DNA of 64,000 bases from Sphingobacterium multivorum (GTDB lineage Bacteria > Bacteroidota > Bacteroidia > Sphingobacteriales > Sphingobacteriaceae), in the NCBI RefSeq assembly GCF_039511225.1, contig NZ_CP154261.1, forward strand, positions 1,612,001-1,676,000. Reading direction: 5' to 3'. The stretch's first letter is position 1. Each line of letters opens with the position of its first letter. Of the stretch, positions 43,794 through 54,322 are shown piece after piece. The notes beneath the pieces were generated by a model. The model was not told the origin of the DNA and ran no database searches. It was given only the letters and a program-made list of their open reading frames with translations. The translations under genes were made by a program, and so were the position numbers.

Positions 43794-44360
43794 ATGCCTA
43801 AGTTGGAAAGTTTGAGTGACGAGGAACTGCTTCTTTTGGTTGCTAAGAACCAGGATGGGGCGTTTCATATGTTGTATGAACGGTATAAGGCTGCTCTACT
43901 CATTTATGCGATCAAGAGAGTCGGCGAAGATGTGGGTGAGGATCTTGTTCAGGATGTTTTTATCCGTACCTGGAACAACAGGTATACCATCGATTATCAG
44001 GACGATTTCAAAGCTTATCTTTTTACAGCCCTACGGCGGCGTATCATCGATTATTTCGCCAAGGAAACGAATGCCCAGGGCTATCTCGAGGATTTAAAGT
44101 CTTATGGGAATGAATTTGCTTTTGAAGAGGCCGATGAATCTATCCGTACGCAGTCTTTTAGCGATTCTATATTTGCGGTGCTCCATCGCTACGGGCCACA
44201 ATATCAGGCCATTTTAAAATTACGGCTACAGGGCTATTCCAACCCCGAAATAGCGACCTTATTGGGCCTTTCGGAGAAGACCGTGCGCAATCAATATTCA
44301 TCTACTTTAAAAATCATCAGGTCCAACTTTTCATCGTTTTTACTTTTTTTATTTTTCTAA
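43794..44360 (+). CDS. ECF RNA polymerase sigma factor (second locus)
   Basis: A 188-residue sigma-70 factor: region 2 (LVAKNQDGAFHMLYERYKAALLIYA, EDLVQDVFIRTWNNR in pieces) and region 4 (YQAILKLRLQGYSNPEIATLLGLSEKTVRNQYS in pieces, near 140-175). It heads the plus-strand unit through the TlpA gene, with its FecR partner 63 bases downstream. The C-terminus ends in LLFLFF, an unusual hydrophobic tail. Confidence 0.92.
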   Translation: MPKLESLSDEELLLLVAKNQDGAFHMLYERYKAALLIYAIKRVGEDVGEDLVQDVFIRTWNNRYTIDYQDDFKAYLFTALRRRIIDYFAKETNAQGYLEDLKSYGNEFAFEEADESIRTQSFSDSIFAVLHRYGPQYQAILKLRLQGYSNPEIATLLGLSEKTVRNQYSSTLKIIRSNFSSFLLFLFF

Positions 44361-44423
44361 GGGACAATCGTCCAGTAGCGCCGTTTACCTTAGTATAGCA
44401 CCATTAGGGCTGGACTAACAATT

Positions 44424-45548
44424 ATGACTATGAAGATTGACGATTCACTATTTGCAAGGTATCAGGCTGGGCAATGCTCCCCAGAGGAGATGGCTGTGGT
44501 TGAACGTTGGTTGGACCAACTTGATAAGTTTCCGGAACCCGAAGATGCTCGGATGCTAAGCTTATTGGAAAGGCTGGATGAAAAGATGCCTTTCATGAAA
44601 AAGCCTAAAAAACAAGCGACATGGCCGTGGATCGCTGCAGCGAGTATACTGGTCTTATTGACAACGATGCTGTATTTATTTTGGCAGAAACAGTCCGATC
44701 GGATTTTATTTGCCAGCATTCAGGAAATCAAAGCCCCGTTGAAATCAAATGCCATCGTCGTATTGGAAAACAACGAAGAGTTTGACTTGGATAAACTCAA
44801 GCGTAACGACACTTTGCAGGCCATGGGTTACCGTATTGTGCGGACTGCAGACGATCAGATTACCTACCTTACTGATGCGGACAATACTTCAAAAGTGATC
44901 TACAATACCATTCGTACAAAGACTGGTGGTACAGCCCATGTACAGTTGGCCGATGGGACGAAAGTTTGGCTGAATACCAATAGTGAACTACGTTATCCGA
45001 TCTATTTTGAAGGCAATATCCGCGAAGTGGCCCTCCGGGGCGAAGGTTACTTTGAGGTGGCCAAGCAGGAGCGGAATCATAAACGGGTACCATTTTTTGT
45101 ACGTGGTGACCAACAGACCATTCAGGTGCTGGGAACGAAATTCAATGCCAATTTTACGACCAACAATGAAACAGCTTTGCTTGAGGGGGCGGTGGCTTTT
45201 TCTGATCGGGGATCAAGTCTGGCGCAAGCGCGCGAAGAGAAATTCACTGTGCGCATCCGGCCAAATCAGGTTTACAATGGCAAAAAGATTACTGAAGTAA
45301 AAGATATTGAACGTTACATCGACTGGAAGGAGGGGTATTTTGATTTGAATGAGGTCAATGTAGAGCAGTTGTCGCGGAAGTTGAGTGCCTGGTATGGCAT
45401 AGAGATCCGCGTAGATGCCAGTGTGGCCCAAGTACAACTATTCGGTCGTGTGCGACGCGACAAAAATCTCAAAGAAGTGCTCGATCTCATCGCAAAGGTG
45501 CATCCGATGAAATATACCATGGAAAATAATTACATATACATCAAATAG
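44424..45548 (+). CDS. FecR-family anti-sigma factor (second locus)
   Basis: A 374-residue protein: short cytoplasmic part (about 1-70), a membrane helix near 73-92 (WPWIAAASILVLLTTMLYLF), FecR domain about 165-270 (LADGTKVWLNTNSELRYP, VALRGEGYFEVAKQERNHK, VLGTKFNANF) and a C-terminal DUF4974 part. The first-domain residues (LFARYQAGQCSPEEMAVVERWLDQ) are typical of the sigma-interacting helices. Should keep the sigma factor at 43794 inactive until the SusC-type transporter signals. Confidence 0.92.
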   Translation: MTMKIDDSLFARYQAGQCSPEEMAVVERWLDQLDKFPEPEDARMLSLLERLDEKMPFMKKPKKQATWPWIAAASILVLLTTMLYLFWQKQSDRILFASIQEIKAPLKSNAIVVLENNEEFDLDKLKRNDTLQAMGYRIVRTADDQITYLTDADNTSKVIYNTIRTKTGGTAHVQLADGTKVWLNTNSELRYPIYFEGNIREVALRGEGYFEVAKQERNHKRVPFFVRGDQQTIQVLGTKFNANFTTNNETALLEGAVAFSDRGSSLAQAREEKFTVRIRPNQVYNGKKITEVKDIERYIDWKEGYFDLNEVNVEQLSRKLSAWYGIEIRVDASVAQVQLFGRVRRDKNLKEVLDLIAKVHPMKYTMENNYIYIK

Positions 45549-45578
45549 AAAAACGACAGACTAACAAAAACTAACCTT

Positions 45579-48500
45579 ATGAAATTGAACGTTTACCATT
45601 TTGAAAAAAAAGTGGCGGCTACCGATTTGCCCAAAGATGTCGGTAAGTACCTGTCTAAATTAGTGCTTAGTGGACTACTTTTATCGGTGACCATGGGGGT
45701 ATCACATGCGCAGAACATTACACTAAAGGAGCATAAAAGTTCGATGTATCAGGTGCTGGAGAAGATTCGTAAACAGGCAAATGCTGATTTGATAGGCGAT
45801 TTGGCTCTCCTCAAGAATAGCAAGCCTATTAGTATTCAGGTGGATAGCAAAAATATTATTCAGGTACTGAAAGAGATTTCCGAGAATCAACCTGTCGACC
45901 TGTTATTTCAGAACAACACCATTTTGGTACGCAGAAAGCAACCTCCCTCAACAGGACCGGTCAGCAATCAGCGTTCTCGGCAGGGAGCTGAAAGTTTGGT
46001 AGAGCAACATATCAGGGTAAGGGGCCGTGTTCAGGACAATACGGGGAAACCCCTTGTCGGTGTGTCTATCAAAGTGGTGGGTAGCGCCAATAGTGGTGTT
46101 CTGTCGGGAGAAAACGGCGTTTTCTTCGTTGTCATTTCAAAGAAAACCGAATTACTTTTCTCCATGGTGGGCTATGAGAGCAGGCGCGTTGAGGTTTCTT
46201 CGCAGGATCCATTAACGGTAACGCTCGAGCAGGTAACCAATAAAATCGAGGAAACCGTAGTGACGGGTTATACTAAAGTACGCCGGGACAACTTCACTGG
46301 GGCAGCTACGATGGTGACTCGGCAGGACCTGGAGAAGTTCAATTCAACCAATATTTTTACGGTATTGCAAGCGCTGGATCCGTCCTTTAAAGTGGATGAA
46401 CGTGTCACTGCAGGCTCCAATCCCAATGTGATGCCACAGATCAATATTCGTGGGGTATCGAGTGTCGGTGAATATGCTGTAAATGCACCCCTGATTATTA
46501 TGGACGGTTTTGAGGTGCCCCTAACCACACTGTATGATATTGATGTCAATCGGATTGAATCGATTTCGATTTTAAAGGATGCCAGTTCCACAAGTTTGTA
46601 TGGTTCGCGTGGGGGGAATGGGGTGGTGGTCATTGAAACCCGCCTACCCAAAGATGGTAAGTTTACCGTAACCTACGATATGAAACCTTCGGTGGCGATG
46701 GTCGACCTCTCCGATTATAACCTAATGAATGCTGCCGAGAAGCTGCAGTATGAAAAATTGGCCGATCTTTATACTTCCCGAAGCGGAGACCCTTCCTGGG
46801 ATCTGATCCAGCAGGAAAGCTACAACAACCTGCTCGCCAAGCGGGAAGAGAATGTAGCCGCGGGAGTGAATACGTATTGGTTGAAGCAGCCCGTGCGAAA
46901 TACGCTTTCCATCAACCATAGTCTGCGGATGGAAGGTGGTGGCAATGGAGTCAGGTATAGCCTCGAAGGTGGTTATTTTGACAATAAAGGTGTCATGAAG
47001 GAGTCTGGAAGGACGCGTGGTAATGCCGGCTTTACATTGATCTATCGTATTCCCAATGTGATCACCTTTCGCAATGTGGGTACTTACCTCTACAGCAAGG
47101 CCTACAATAGTCCGTACGGCGACTTTAAAACTTATACCGCACTGAATCCTTATGAACGGATCTACGATGATCAGGGGAATTATAATATCCGCTTCGGTGA
47201 ACTCGGGCAATGGTATAGCTGGGGGCCGACAATGTACAATCCATTGTATAATGCAGGACTTGGTTTTCGTGATGAACAGGTGAGCCAAACGCTACAGAAC
47301 AATATGTCGATAGAGTGGTATGCACTGCCCAAGCTGATTGTGCGTGCATCGGGAACAATCGTTCGTACCATTACAGATCTAGACCGGTACAAATCGCCAT
47401 TCCACACCGATTTTGCTACCGTCACCGACGCTAATTTGCGTGGATCCTACACTTTTGGCAACCAAAACTTTACCAAGTATGAAGGTAAAGTGGATATGCA
47501 GTATTCCAATAAATTTGGTAAGCATCAGCTCGTGGCCAATGCGATTGCCGAAATCAGAAAGCAGAATACTGTGGGTAATCTCAATACAGTAACGGGATAC
47601 GTGGACGATCGTTTTATGACTCCTCAAATGGCCTTGCAATACGCCGTGGGATCGCTGCCGAAGTCAACTTCATTACCGGTTCGTTCGGTGGGCTTCCTTG
47701 GTTCGCTTTTCTACACCTACGACAACAAATACAATGTGAGCGGTACGCTGCGTTCGGACGGCGCTTCGATCTATGGAAGTCAAAATCGTTTTGGAACATT
47801 CTGGAGTACCGGATTTTCGTACAACATGCACAATGAGGAATGGTTCAAAAATAGCTTCCTGACCAAACTGCGCTGGTACCTGAATGCAGGTACATCAAGT
47901 ACCGTAAGCGAATTTAATGTGGGTATGGTGAGTACTGCGTATAACTTTTTTACGGGACAGAACTACTATAATCAGTATGCGGCCATTTATACAGGGCAAG
48001 GAAATCCGGCGGTACGTTGGCCTGAACAGCAGCAGCGAAGTATCGGTGGAGAGTTTGGGATTAAAGGCGATCTACTAAGATTGGATGTTTCCTATTATGA
48101 CCGGATCACCAATCGTATGATTTCTACGGTGAATGTCGCTCCTTCGTTTGGTTTTTACAAAGACAAGTTCTTTCAAAATCTGGGAAAAGTACAGAATAAA
48201 GGGTTTGAGGCTATGGCCAATCTCCGCGTGTTGAACAACACAGTAAAGGATTTTAGCTGGTACCTCTCTGTCGGGGCAGTACAAAACAGGAGTAAATTGA
48301 AAGAGATATCCAATGAGCTGCGTACCCTCAATGAGTCGCTTGTGAAGAAAGACAGCAAGGGCAATGTGATCCGTCCATCGCAATTCTATCAGGAGGGCCA
48401 GTCGCTGAGTGTTATCCGGGCGGTACCATCACTGGGGATTGATCCGGCCAATGGTCGTGAGCTGTACCGCGATAGAAACGGGAATGTGACCTATCAATGG

Positions 48501-48986
48501 GATGCCAATAATCAAGAGGTGGTGGGTAATGCGGAGCCAACATTGTATGGGAACTTAGGGACAACGGTCAATTACAAGGGCTTGTCGGTACAAGTTATCG
48601 GCAATTATTCTCTGGGAGGAGATATCTATAATCAGACCTTAATGGACAAGATCGAAAATAATTCTGCTTATCTCAATGCCGACCGAAGGGTGTTGGAAGA
48701 ACGTTGGAAACAACCTGGAGACCTCAGCCGATTTAAGGCCATCGGCGATCAGTCAGTAACGCAACCTTCCAGCCGTTTTGTGCAGACGGAGTCTTTTTTG
48801 CGTCTTTCCACAATCAACGTCAACTACTCATTTAGCAATGCTATCCTCAAGCGGTATAAGCTGGAACGCCTTCGGCTCAACTTCTCCATGAACGATATGT
48901 TCCGTTGGAGTACGGTGCGCATGGAACGGGGGATAGATTATCCATATGCCCGTGAATTTAATTTTGGTGTAATGGTTCAATTTTAA
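45579..48986 (+). CDS. SusC/RagA TonB-dependent transporter with STN domain (second locus)
   Basis: An 1135-residue protein. Signal to about 45 (ends HAQ), STN domain about 46-112 (MYQVLEKIRKQANADLIGDL, VLKEISENQPVDLLFQN), carboxypeptidase-like regulatory domain about 145-220, plug from about 225 (EETVVTGYTKVRRDNFTGAA) and barrel to the terminal strand (NFGVMVQF). The STN domain with adjacent FecR and sigma genes implies substrate-induced regulation. It is only 3 bases before the SusD gene. Confidence 0.93.
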   Translation: MKLNVYHFEKKVAATDLPKDVGKYLSKLVLSGLLLSVTMGVSHAQNITLKEHKSSMYQVLEKIRKQANADLIGDLALLKNSKPISIQVDSKNIIQVLKEISENQPVDLLFQNNTILVRRKQPPSTGPVSNQRSRQGAESLVEQHIRVRGRVQDNTGKPLVGVSIKVVGSANSGVLSGENGVFFVVISKKTELLFSMVGYESRRVEVSSQDPLTVTLEQVTNKIEETVVTGYTKVRRDNFTGAATMVTRQDLEKFNSTNIFTVLQALDPSFKVDERVTAGSNPNVMPQINIRGVSSVGEYAVNAPLIIMDGFEVPLTTLYDIDVNRIESISILKDASSTSLYGSRGGNGVVVIETRLPKDGKFTVTYDMKPSVAMVDLSDYNLMNAAEKLQYEKLADLYTSRSGDPSWDLIQQESYNNLLAKREENVAAGVNTYWLKQPVRNTLSINHSLRMEGGGNGVRYSLEGGYFDNKGVMKESGRTRGNAGFTLIYRIPNVITFRNVGTYLYSKAYNSPYGDFKTYTALNPYERIYDDQGNYNIRFGELGQWYSWGPTMYNPLYNAGLGFRDEQVSQTLQNNMSIEWYALPKLIVRASGTIVRTITDLDRYKSPFHTDFATVTDANLRGSYTFGNQNFTKYEGKVDMQYSNKFGKHQLVANAIAEIRKQNTVGNLNTVTGYVDDRFMTPQMALQYAVGSLPKSTSLPVRSVGFLGSLFYTYDNKYNVSGTLRSDGASIYGSQNRFGTFWSTGFSYNMHNEEWFKNSFLTKLRWYLNAGTSSTVSEFNVGMVSTAYNFFTGQNYYNQYAAIYTGQGNPAVRWPEQQQRSIGGEFGIKGDLLRLDVSYYDRITNRMISTVNVAPSFGFYKDKFFQNLGKVQNKGFEAMANLRVLNNTVKDFSWYLSVGAVQNRSKLKEISNELRTLNESLVKKDSKGNVIRPSQFYQEGQSLSVIRAVPSLGIDPANGRELYRDRNGNVTYQWDANNQEVVGNAEPTLYGNLGTTVNYKGLSVQVIGNYSLGGDIYNQTLMDKIENNSAYLNADRRVLEERWKQPGDLSRFKAIGDQSVTQPSSRFVQTESFLRLSTINVNYSFSNAILKRYKLERLRLNFSMNDMFRWSTVRMERGIDYPYAREFNFGVMVQF

Positions 48987-48989
48987 AGC

Positions 48990-50477
48990 ATGAAAAAGTT
49001 AATAATCGCCATCGCTGTGCTCTGCATACTGTCGGGCTGCGAAAAATTCTTAAATGTCAATCCCACTGATAAAGCGTATGAGGAGGATCTGCTTACAGAT
49101 CGATCGGGCTTTAGTGCAGCATTGGCTGGTGTATACGAAACCATGAATACGGATACACTCTATGGCCGTGAAATGAAATATGGTTTTATGGAAAGCCTGG
49201 TCGGATCGTATAATGTGACCAATTCGGGGCACAACTACTACAGGTCCTTTCGGTATGAATACAATTTTGATATACCTAAGAAAACGATTGCCAACATTTG
49301 GGGTAAATTTTACCAATGCATCAATCAGACCAATATTATTCTGGCGAATGTAGACCGTATCAAGACGGATGAAAACTACGATCTGATCAAGGGGGAGGCC
49401 ATCGGTCTGCGGGCATTTTGCCATTTCCAGCTGTTGAAATTATTTGGTCCCGCTATTTCGAACGAAGGGGCTTCGGCAAAGGCGATCCCATACCGAGACG
49501 GGGTGACCTATTCGGCGACGAAGTTTTCTACTGCAGCCGAGGTGATCACCTTATTGGAAAAGGACCTCGGGGAAGCTCGTGCTTTGCTAGAAAAGGATCC
49601 GATCCGTTCTAATGCACGTGATGCTAATTTAAACCAATATGCTTACGAACATTACAACAGCTTAATTGATTACCGTGGTATCCGAATGAACTATTACGCA
49701 ATCGTGGCGCTGCAAGCGATGGTCGCGCAATGGAAGAGTGATCTGGTTGGCGCGGGCAAGTATGCCGAAGAGCTGATTACGGAGCTCAAGACCACGCAGA
49801 GCGTTAGGTTGACCCTCGATGGAGAAATCGCGCCGGGTGCTTTTGCGCGTATGCCCATGGAAAATATATTTGCACTGTTTTCCAGTAAACTGGGCGTGAT
49901 GGTAAGTTTGGTTTTTGCGCAGCCAGATGCGACTATTTCTAGCTCGACCTCACCCTTTTTATTCCCTAATTATTCGTGGTTGCGAACGAACCTTTATAAC
50001 AGCACGGTGCATGGCTCGCTGAATGATGCCCGTCTGGCCAATTGGTTTACACAGCCCAATACCGCGTATCCCTGGAAGCTTTCGAAGTACCTATTTGATC
50101 TCAAGCAATTGCCTTCGGAGGTCAATTATCGCCCGGCTTATGAAAACAAGATCATTGGACTGCATACCATCTATATGATTGCGGCCGAAAGTAATGCTGC
50201 TGCTAATCCAACCAAAGCAATGGAATATCTCAACCTGGTGCGCAAAAGCAGAAACATCAGCACTGATCTTGTCCTCAACGCAGATATGACACCCCAGAAG
50301 CTCAAGGATCTGATCTTTGACGAGATGCGCAAAGAGAATATTGGCGAAGGTTACCTGTTTACAGAATATAAACGTCTGTATAAGGCCATTGATCGGCCTA
50401 CACTGGTACAGCCTAAAAACGAAATATTCAGGCTGCCAATTCCAGATGATGAATTGTTGTATAACCCTCAAAACTAA
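48990..50477 (+). CDS. SusD/RagB-family lipoprotein (second locus)
   Basis: A 495-residue protein: lipobox ILSGCEKFLNV (Cys near 18), helices GFSAALAGVYETMN, GEAIGLRAFCHFQLLKLFGPA, and C-terminal EYLNLVRKSRNIS and IFDEMRKENIGEGYLFTEYKRL. These are hallmarks of the RagB/SusD helical repeats, somewhat shorter than the copy at 29796. The substrate is unknown; downstream DUF4843, PKD-like and TlpA genes resemble loci not devoted to glycans. Confidence 0.9.
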   Translation: MKKLIIAIAVLCILSGCEKFLNVNPTDKAYEEDLLTDRSGFSAALAGVYETMNTDTLYGREMKYGFMESLVGSYNVTNSGHNYYRSFRYEYNFDIPKKTIANIWGKFYQCINQTNIILANVDRIKTDENYDLIKGEAIGLRAFCHFQLLKLFGPAISNEGASAKAIPYRDGVTYSATKFSTAAEVITLLEKDLGEARALLEKDPIRSNARDANLNQYAYEHYNSLIDYRGIRMNYYAIVALQAMVAQWKSDLVGAGKYAEELITELKTTQSVRLTLDGEIAPGAFARMPMENIFALFSSKLGVMVSLVFAQPDATISSSTSPFLFPNYSWLRTNLYNSTVHGSLNDARLANWFTQPNTAYPWKLSKYLFDLKQLPSEVNYRPAYENKIIGLHTIYMIAAESNAAANPTKAMEYLNLVRKSRNISTDLVLNADMTPQKLKDLIFDEMRKENIGEGYLFTEYKRLYKAIDRPTLVQPKNEIFRLPIPDDELLYNPQN

Positions 50478-50482
50478 CCGAA

Positions 50483-51253
50483 ATGAAAAGATATATTTTG
50501 CTTTTTTGTGCTGCCGTTATACTGGGTGCCTGCAATAAAAACGACAATATGCTCCAATTTGACGATACCCAGAGTTACATCTATTTTGCCTATCCAAATG
50601 CCAATACCAGATCTGTAGAAAAATTTGCAGATAGTGTCTATTATGGATTTGCGTTGGATGCCGATCTGCAACGCAAGGAAAAGACGATTGCGATTCCGAT
50701 CGGTATCGGGGGAAGGGCAAGTGCGAAAGACCGTAACTATACGTATGTATTGGAAGATTCGTCCAAATATGATCAGGCTGCCGTGAAATTTTCAGCACCG
50801 ATGATCGGAGCCAGCCGCTATGTGGATACCCTCTTTGTCACATTTCAACGTACAGCAAAAATGAAAGCTGAGCCCACGGTCTTGTATCTGCGCATGGAGC
50901 AAAATGAGGCTTTCGCTCCCGGAAACCTATACAATCAAAAAATACGGATTGTGGTTGACGATATACTGAATGAACCGGCTTGGTGGAATACCTGGAAAAA
51001 TTATTTTGGCCCTTTTCAAAAAGAGGTGTTCCAGCAATGGATGCAGGTCTATCACCTTGGCGCCGACCCTTCACCAGATCTGACGACAGGGGCGCCGGGG
51101 CCAATATATTATTGGAATAATATGCCTACTTCGGCTATTGCAAGCTGGTATCCTGTCACCTTCAATTATATTCAGGTGCTCAAACAGTATTTTATCGATC
51201 ACCAGGTCTATCCTGATGGCGACAGTACAAAAGAACGTATTCTATTACCTTAA
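50483..51253 (+). CDS. DUF4843-family surface lipoprotein
   Basis: A 256-residue lipoprotein (lipobox AAVILGACNKND) with the DUF4843 layout: opening DTQSYIYFAYPNA, a central VTFQRTAKM and LYLRMEQNEAFAPG, and an aromatic-rich C-terminal part (WWNTWKNYFGPFQKEVF). In Bacteroidota this family typically follows SusC/SusD together with a PKD-like gene, as here (next start 3 bases on). Likely part of a surface ligand-binding complex; the ligand is not known. Confidence 0.8.
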   Translation: MKRYILLFCAAVILGACNKNDNMLQFDDTQSYIYFAYPNANTRSVEKFADSVYYGFALDADLQRKEKTIAIPIGIGGRASAKDRNYTYVLEDSSKYDQAAVKFSAPMIGASRYVDTLFVTFQRTAKMKAEPTVLYLRMEQNEAFAPGNLYNQKIRIVVDDILNEPAWWNTWKNYFGPFQKEVFQQWMQVYHLGADPSPDLTTGAPGPIYYWNNMPTSAIASWYPVTFNYIQVLKQYFIDHQVYPDGDSTKERILLP

Positions 51254-51255
51254 CG

Positions 51256-52734
51256 ATGAAGCAGATGAAATTTATAAACCGATCTTTTATCCTGTTCCTG
51301 GCTCTTCTGATTGTAGGAGGCTGTTCTAAGGATCTAGGTAACTATAATTACAAGGACGTGAATACGATAACAATCACGGGCCTGCTGGAAGCTAATCATC
51401 CGACGGGACGAATTTATGAAATCCCGTTTAACGATACGATTCGGTTGAATCCAACAGTGATGGGGACGCTTTCGGCTAGTGACACGACACAACTCACCTT
51501 TGAATGGAAGGTGGACTCTGTTGCAGTCAGTAAATCGAAAAATCTATTTTATGTGGCCAATAAACGTTATGGTAAGATCTCGGCCGAGTTTACTGTAACG
51601 GACAGGTCTACGGGAATAACAAGCAGCTACAATTGTTTTTTGAATATTGTGAACCCGTATAAATGGGGGTACTATGTACTGACACAGGATAAATTGAAAG
51701 CGGCATCATTGTACTGCCTATCGAGCATTACCAAAAAAGCTTCCTTTGATCAGGTTTTATTGCCCAAGTTAGGTAAGCTGGGCCAGAATCCGCTGTCGAT
51801 CAGTGGCACCAAAAAGTATGGCGCTTCGTCAACAGACTTTTATAACGTGTTGACCATCGGAATTCAGGATGCTGTAAATCCTGTCGTGGTCATTGATTCC
51901 AGGGAGTTTGTGCCTACGCTGCTGTACAATTCTTCCAGCTATGTCGGTGGTGGCAATTTTGAGCTTCGTCCAAGCCAGGTGATGAACGACCGATACAACG
52001 ACGTGATCTATGTGGTTAATAAAGGTAAGTTTCATGTATTGCGGAAGGGCGCTATAGCGCTGCCTGCTTTTATCAACGATCCGACGGATTACCAGATTGC
52101 ACCGAATGGTGTGGCCGCCCCGCTGGGCAATGGTAGATACTTTATGAGTGTCTACGACGAAAAGAATAAAAAGGTGCGGGTGTGGGATAATGGTATTACG
52201 GCCAATGAGTATGTTTATATCAATGATTATAAAGATATCCTGGGGCAGGAGCTCATGAATGGAAAGGTATTTTTGGCCTGTAGTTATGCCAATATCCCTT
52301 CGATCAACCATATCTACCTCTTTAAACAGGACAATCAATTGTATTCTTATCGTTTGGATTACGCTGCAGATTATAAACCGAAATCATTCAGTCTACTGGG
52401 CTCCGGTCCAATGCCGACAACTGGTTCAATTGGTTATGTCTATTTTGATGGTCCTACAAGCCGTTGGTTTATGGCTATTGGCAAGACCATTTATATGGCC
52501 TCTTACCTCGGTGTCGAATTTCAGAAATATGTGCAGCTGCCTGAAAATGCCATTGGAGATATTGTCAAATTTAAGATCCTGGATGGCAAGCTGATGATAG
52601 CCACCAATGATCTGACCGCCAGTAAGCCTGGGTCCATCTATATTTATAACGCAAACACCATGGTCTTGGAACAGTCTTTTCCACATGTGGTTGACGAGAT
52701 CGTCGACCTCCATTTAGGGATATTGACGCAATAA
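51256..52734 (+). CDS. PKD-like family lipoprotein
   Basis: A 492-residue lipoprotein (LIVGGCSKDLG, Cys near 23) with a PKD-like domain (about 35-130: TITGLLEANHPTGRIYEIP, TFEWKVDSVAVSKSKNLFYV) and a long beta-propeller-like C-terminal part (for example GKFHVLRKGAIALPAF, YIYNANTMVLEQSF). The family occurs next to DUF4843 and SusD proteins. Ends 59 bases before the TlpA gene. Confidence 0.8.
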   Translation: MKQMKFINRSFILFLALLIVGGCSKDLGNYNYKDVNTITITGLLEANHPTGRIYEIPFNDTIRLNPTVMGTLSASDTTQLTFEWKVDSVAVSKSKNLFYVANKRYGKISAEFTVTDRSTGITSSYNCFLNIVNPYKWGYYVLTQDKLKAASLYCLSSITKKASFDQVLLPKLGKLGQNPLSISGTKKYGASSTDFYNVLTIGIQDAVNPVVVIDSREFVPTLLYNSSSYVGGGNFELRPSQVMNDRYNDVIYVVNKGKFHVLRKGAIALPAFINDPTDYQIAPNGVAAPLGNGRYFMSVYDEKNKKVRVWDNGITANEYVYINDYKDILGQELMNGKVFLACSYANIPSINHIYLFKQDNQLYSYRLDYAADYKPKSFSLLGSGPMPTTGSIGYVYFDGPTSRWFMAIGKTIYMASYLGVEFQKYVQLPENAIGDIVKFKILDGKLMIATNDLTASKPGSIYIYNANTMVLEQSFPHVVDEIVDLHLGILTQ

Positions 52735-52792
52735 AAACTGTTAGCTCTTAAAGCATAATATCATTCATTTAAACATGTATAAATCTTAAAAT

Positions 52793-54262
52793 ATGAATTT
52801 GAAATCAATAAAATTAGCCATTCCGCTACTACTATTGGGAAGCCAGGCTGCTTTTGGACAATTAGCTGCAAAAAAAGGAATTACTCAGGAGGAGCTATAT
52901 AAGCACCTCAATGGCTTGTTTCAGAAAGGGACAGATGAATCGAAGGCAGAAATACTAAAAGAAGCTGAATTTCTGGCGAAATCGAAAAGAGAGGAAGACC
53001 AACTGCTGGCAGGACAGATCTACAATGGCTTGCAAAATGCAGATAAGGCCGATGCGATAAAGGCGGGTATCGCCAAAAAGTTTCCAAAGGGAATTACCGC
53101 ACGAAATGAAGCTTTCGGTAAACTGTTTAAAGCGGAAAATCAGACTGGGGCACAATTAGAAGAACAGTATACTAGCTTAATTAAAAAGTTTCCGGAAAAT
53201 AGCTATGCTGAAAAAAATAGAGGAATCTATGGTTACGGCATGGGGACTATTGCACAACAGTATGCAAAAGAAAAAAACTTGGATAAGGTCAGTTATTATT
53301 TGGAGCTATTGAAACCCAAAGACAATTATGCAAACGCTGTTTTTGCGATCGGACGCGAGTTAAACCGGCAAAAAGAATATACTTTTTCACAAAAGATGCT
53401 TGAACCGGTCTATGTCAATCTAAATCAGTTGAAATCTGAAGGTAAGAAAACTGTGGGTGGTCAATATCTGGGGGCTATCGGCCTGCAGTATGCGGATGCT
53501 TTAATGGGCAACAAGGATGTGGATAAGGCGCTTGAAGTATTGGACAAAATGCGCACAGAATTACCGTCCGAATCGGCAACGATCGCGTATGCCAAGGCGC
53601 TTCAGGCAAAAGGACGCGATCTGGATGCTTTTCAGCTTATGGAAAAGGAAGTTGTCAAAGAAGGGAAAGATCCCAAAATGATGGAAGTACTCCTGCCTTT
53701 GTACAGTAAGCTGAATAGTGGGCTTTCGGACACGACGGCTTATCTCAAAGCGCTAAATGGACGTATTGACGAAATGCTGGTGACAAAACTGAAAGCTGAA
53801 ATGATCAAAAAAGAAGCACCTCAGTTTTCGTTGGTGGATCGTTCGGGCAAGGAAGTATCCTTAGCCGGTCTGAAAGGAAAGGTGGTTGTACTTGACTTCT
53901 GGGCAACCTGGTGTGGACCATGTAAAATGTCATTCCCGGGCATGCAGGCTGCGGTCAACAAATATGCAAATGATCAGGAGGTCGCATTCTTGTTTATCAA
54001 TACCTGGCAGAAGGAGGAAAACTATAAGGAACTTGTCAACAACTTTATCAACGACAATAAATATAGTTTCCATGTCCTATATGATGAGATGAAGGAGAAG
54101 GATAAGTCTGTCGTTTCGGCCTACGGTGTCAGTGGCATCCCTACTAAAGTGGTGATCGATAAAGATGGTTTTATTCGCTTTCAGTCATCGGGTAGTGGTT
54201 CGGATGTCGAAAAGATCGTTAACGAAATTTCAAACAAGATCGAATTAGCCAAGAAAGGTTAA
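52793..54262 (+). CDS. TlpA-type thioredoxin-fold lipoprotein/exported oxidoreductase
   Basis: A 489-residue protein with signal peptide (ends AFGQ), a helical TPR-like middle (about 60-330), and a C-terminal TlpA/redoxin domain from about 340 with the active site WCGPC (Cys374, Cys377) and cis-Pro loop GIPTKVV. It probably reduces or maintains disulfides in periplasmic partners. Such proteins often close the SusCD-DUF4843-PKD gene set, as here. Terminator at 54323-54369. Confidence 0.88.
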   Translation: MNLKSIKLAIPLLLLGSQAAFGQLAAKKGITQEELYKHLNGLFQKGTDESKAEILKEAEFLAKSKREEDQLLAGQIYNGLQNADKADAIKAGIAKKFPKGITARNEAFGKLFKAENQTGAQLEEQYTSLIKKFPENSYAEKNRGIYGYGMGTIAQQYAKEKNLDKVSYYLELLKPKDNYANAVFAIGRELNRQKEYTFSQKMLEPVYVNLNQLKSEGKKTVGGQYLGAIGLQYADALMGNKDVDKALEVLDKMRTELPSESATIAYAKALQAKGRDLDAFQLMEKEVVKEGKDPKMMEVLLPLYSKLNSGLSDTTAYLKALNGRIDEMLVTKLKAEMIKKEAPQFSLVDRSGKEVSLAGLKGKVVVLDFWATWCGPCKMSFPGMQAAVNKYANDQEVAFLFINTWQKEENYKELVNNFINDNKYSFHVLYDEMKEKDKSVVSAYGVSGIPTKVVIDKDGFIRFQSSGSGSDVEKIVNEISNKIELAKKG

Positions 54263-54322
54263 GGTATCCTCCAAGTTAGAACTGCGATTTGGCGGTCAAA
54301 AATAGGAAGGATAATATCCCAG

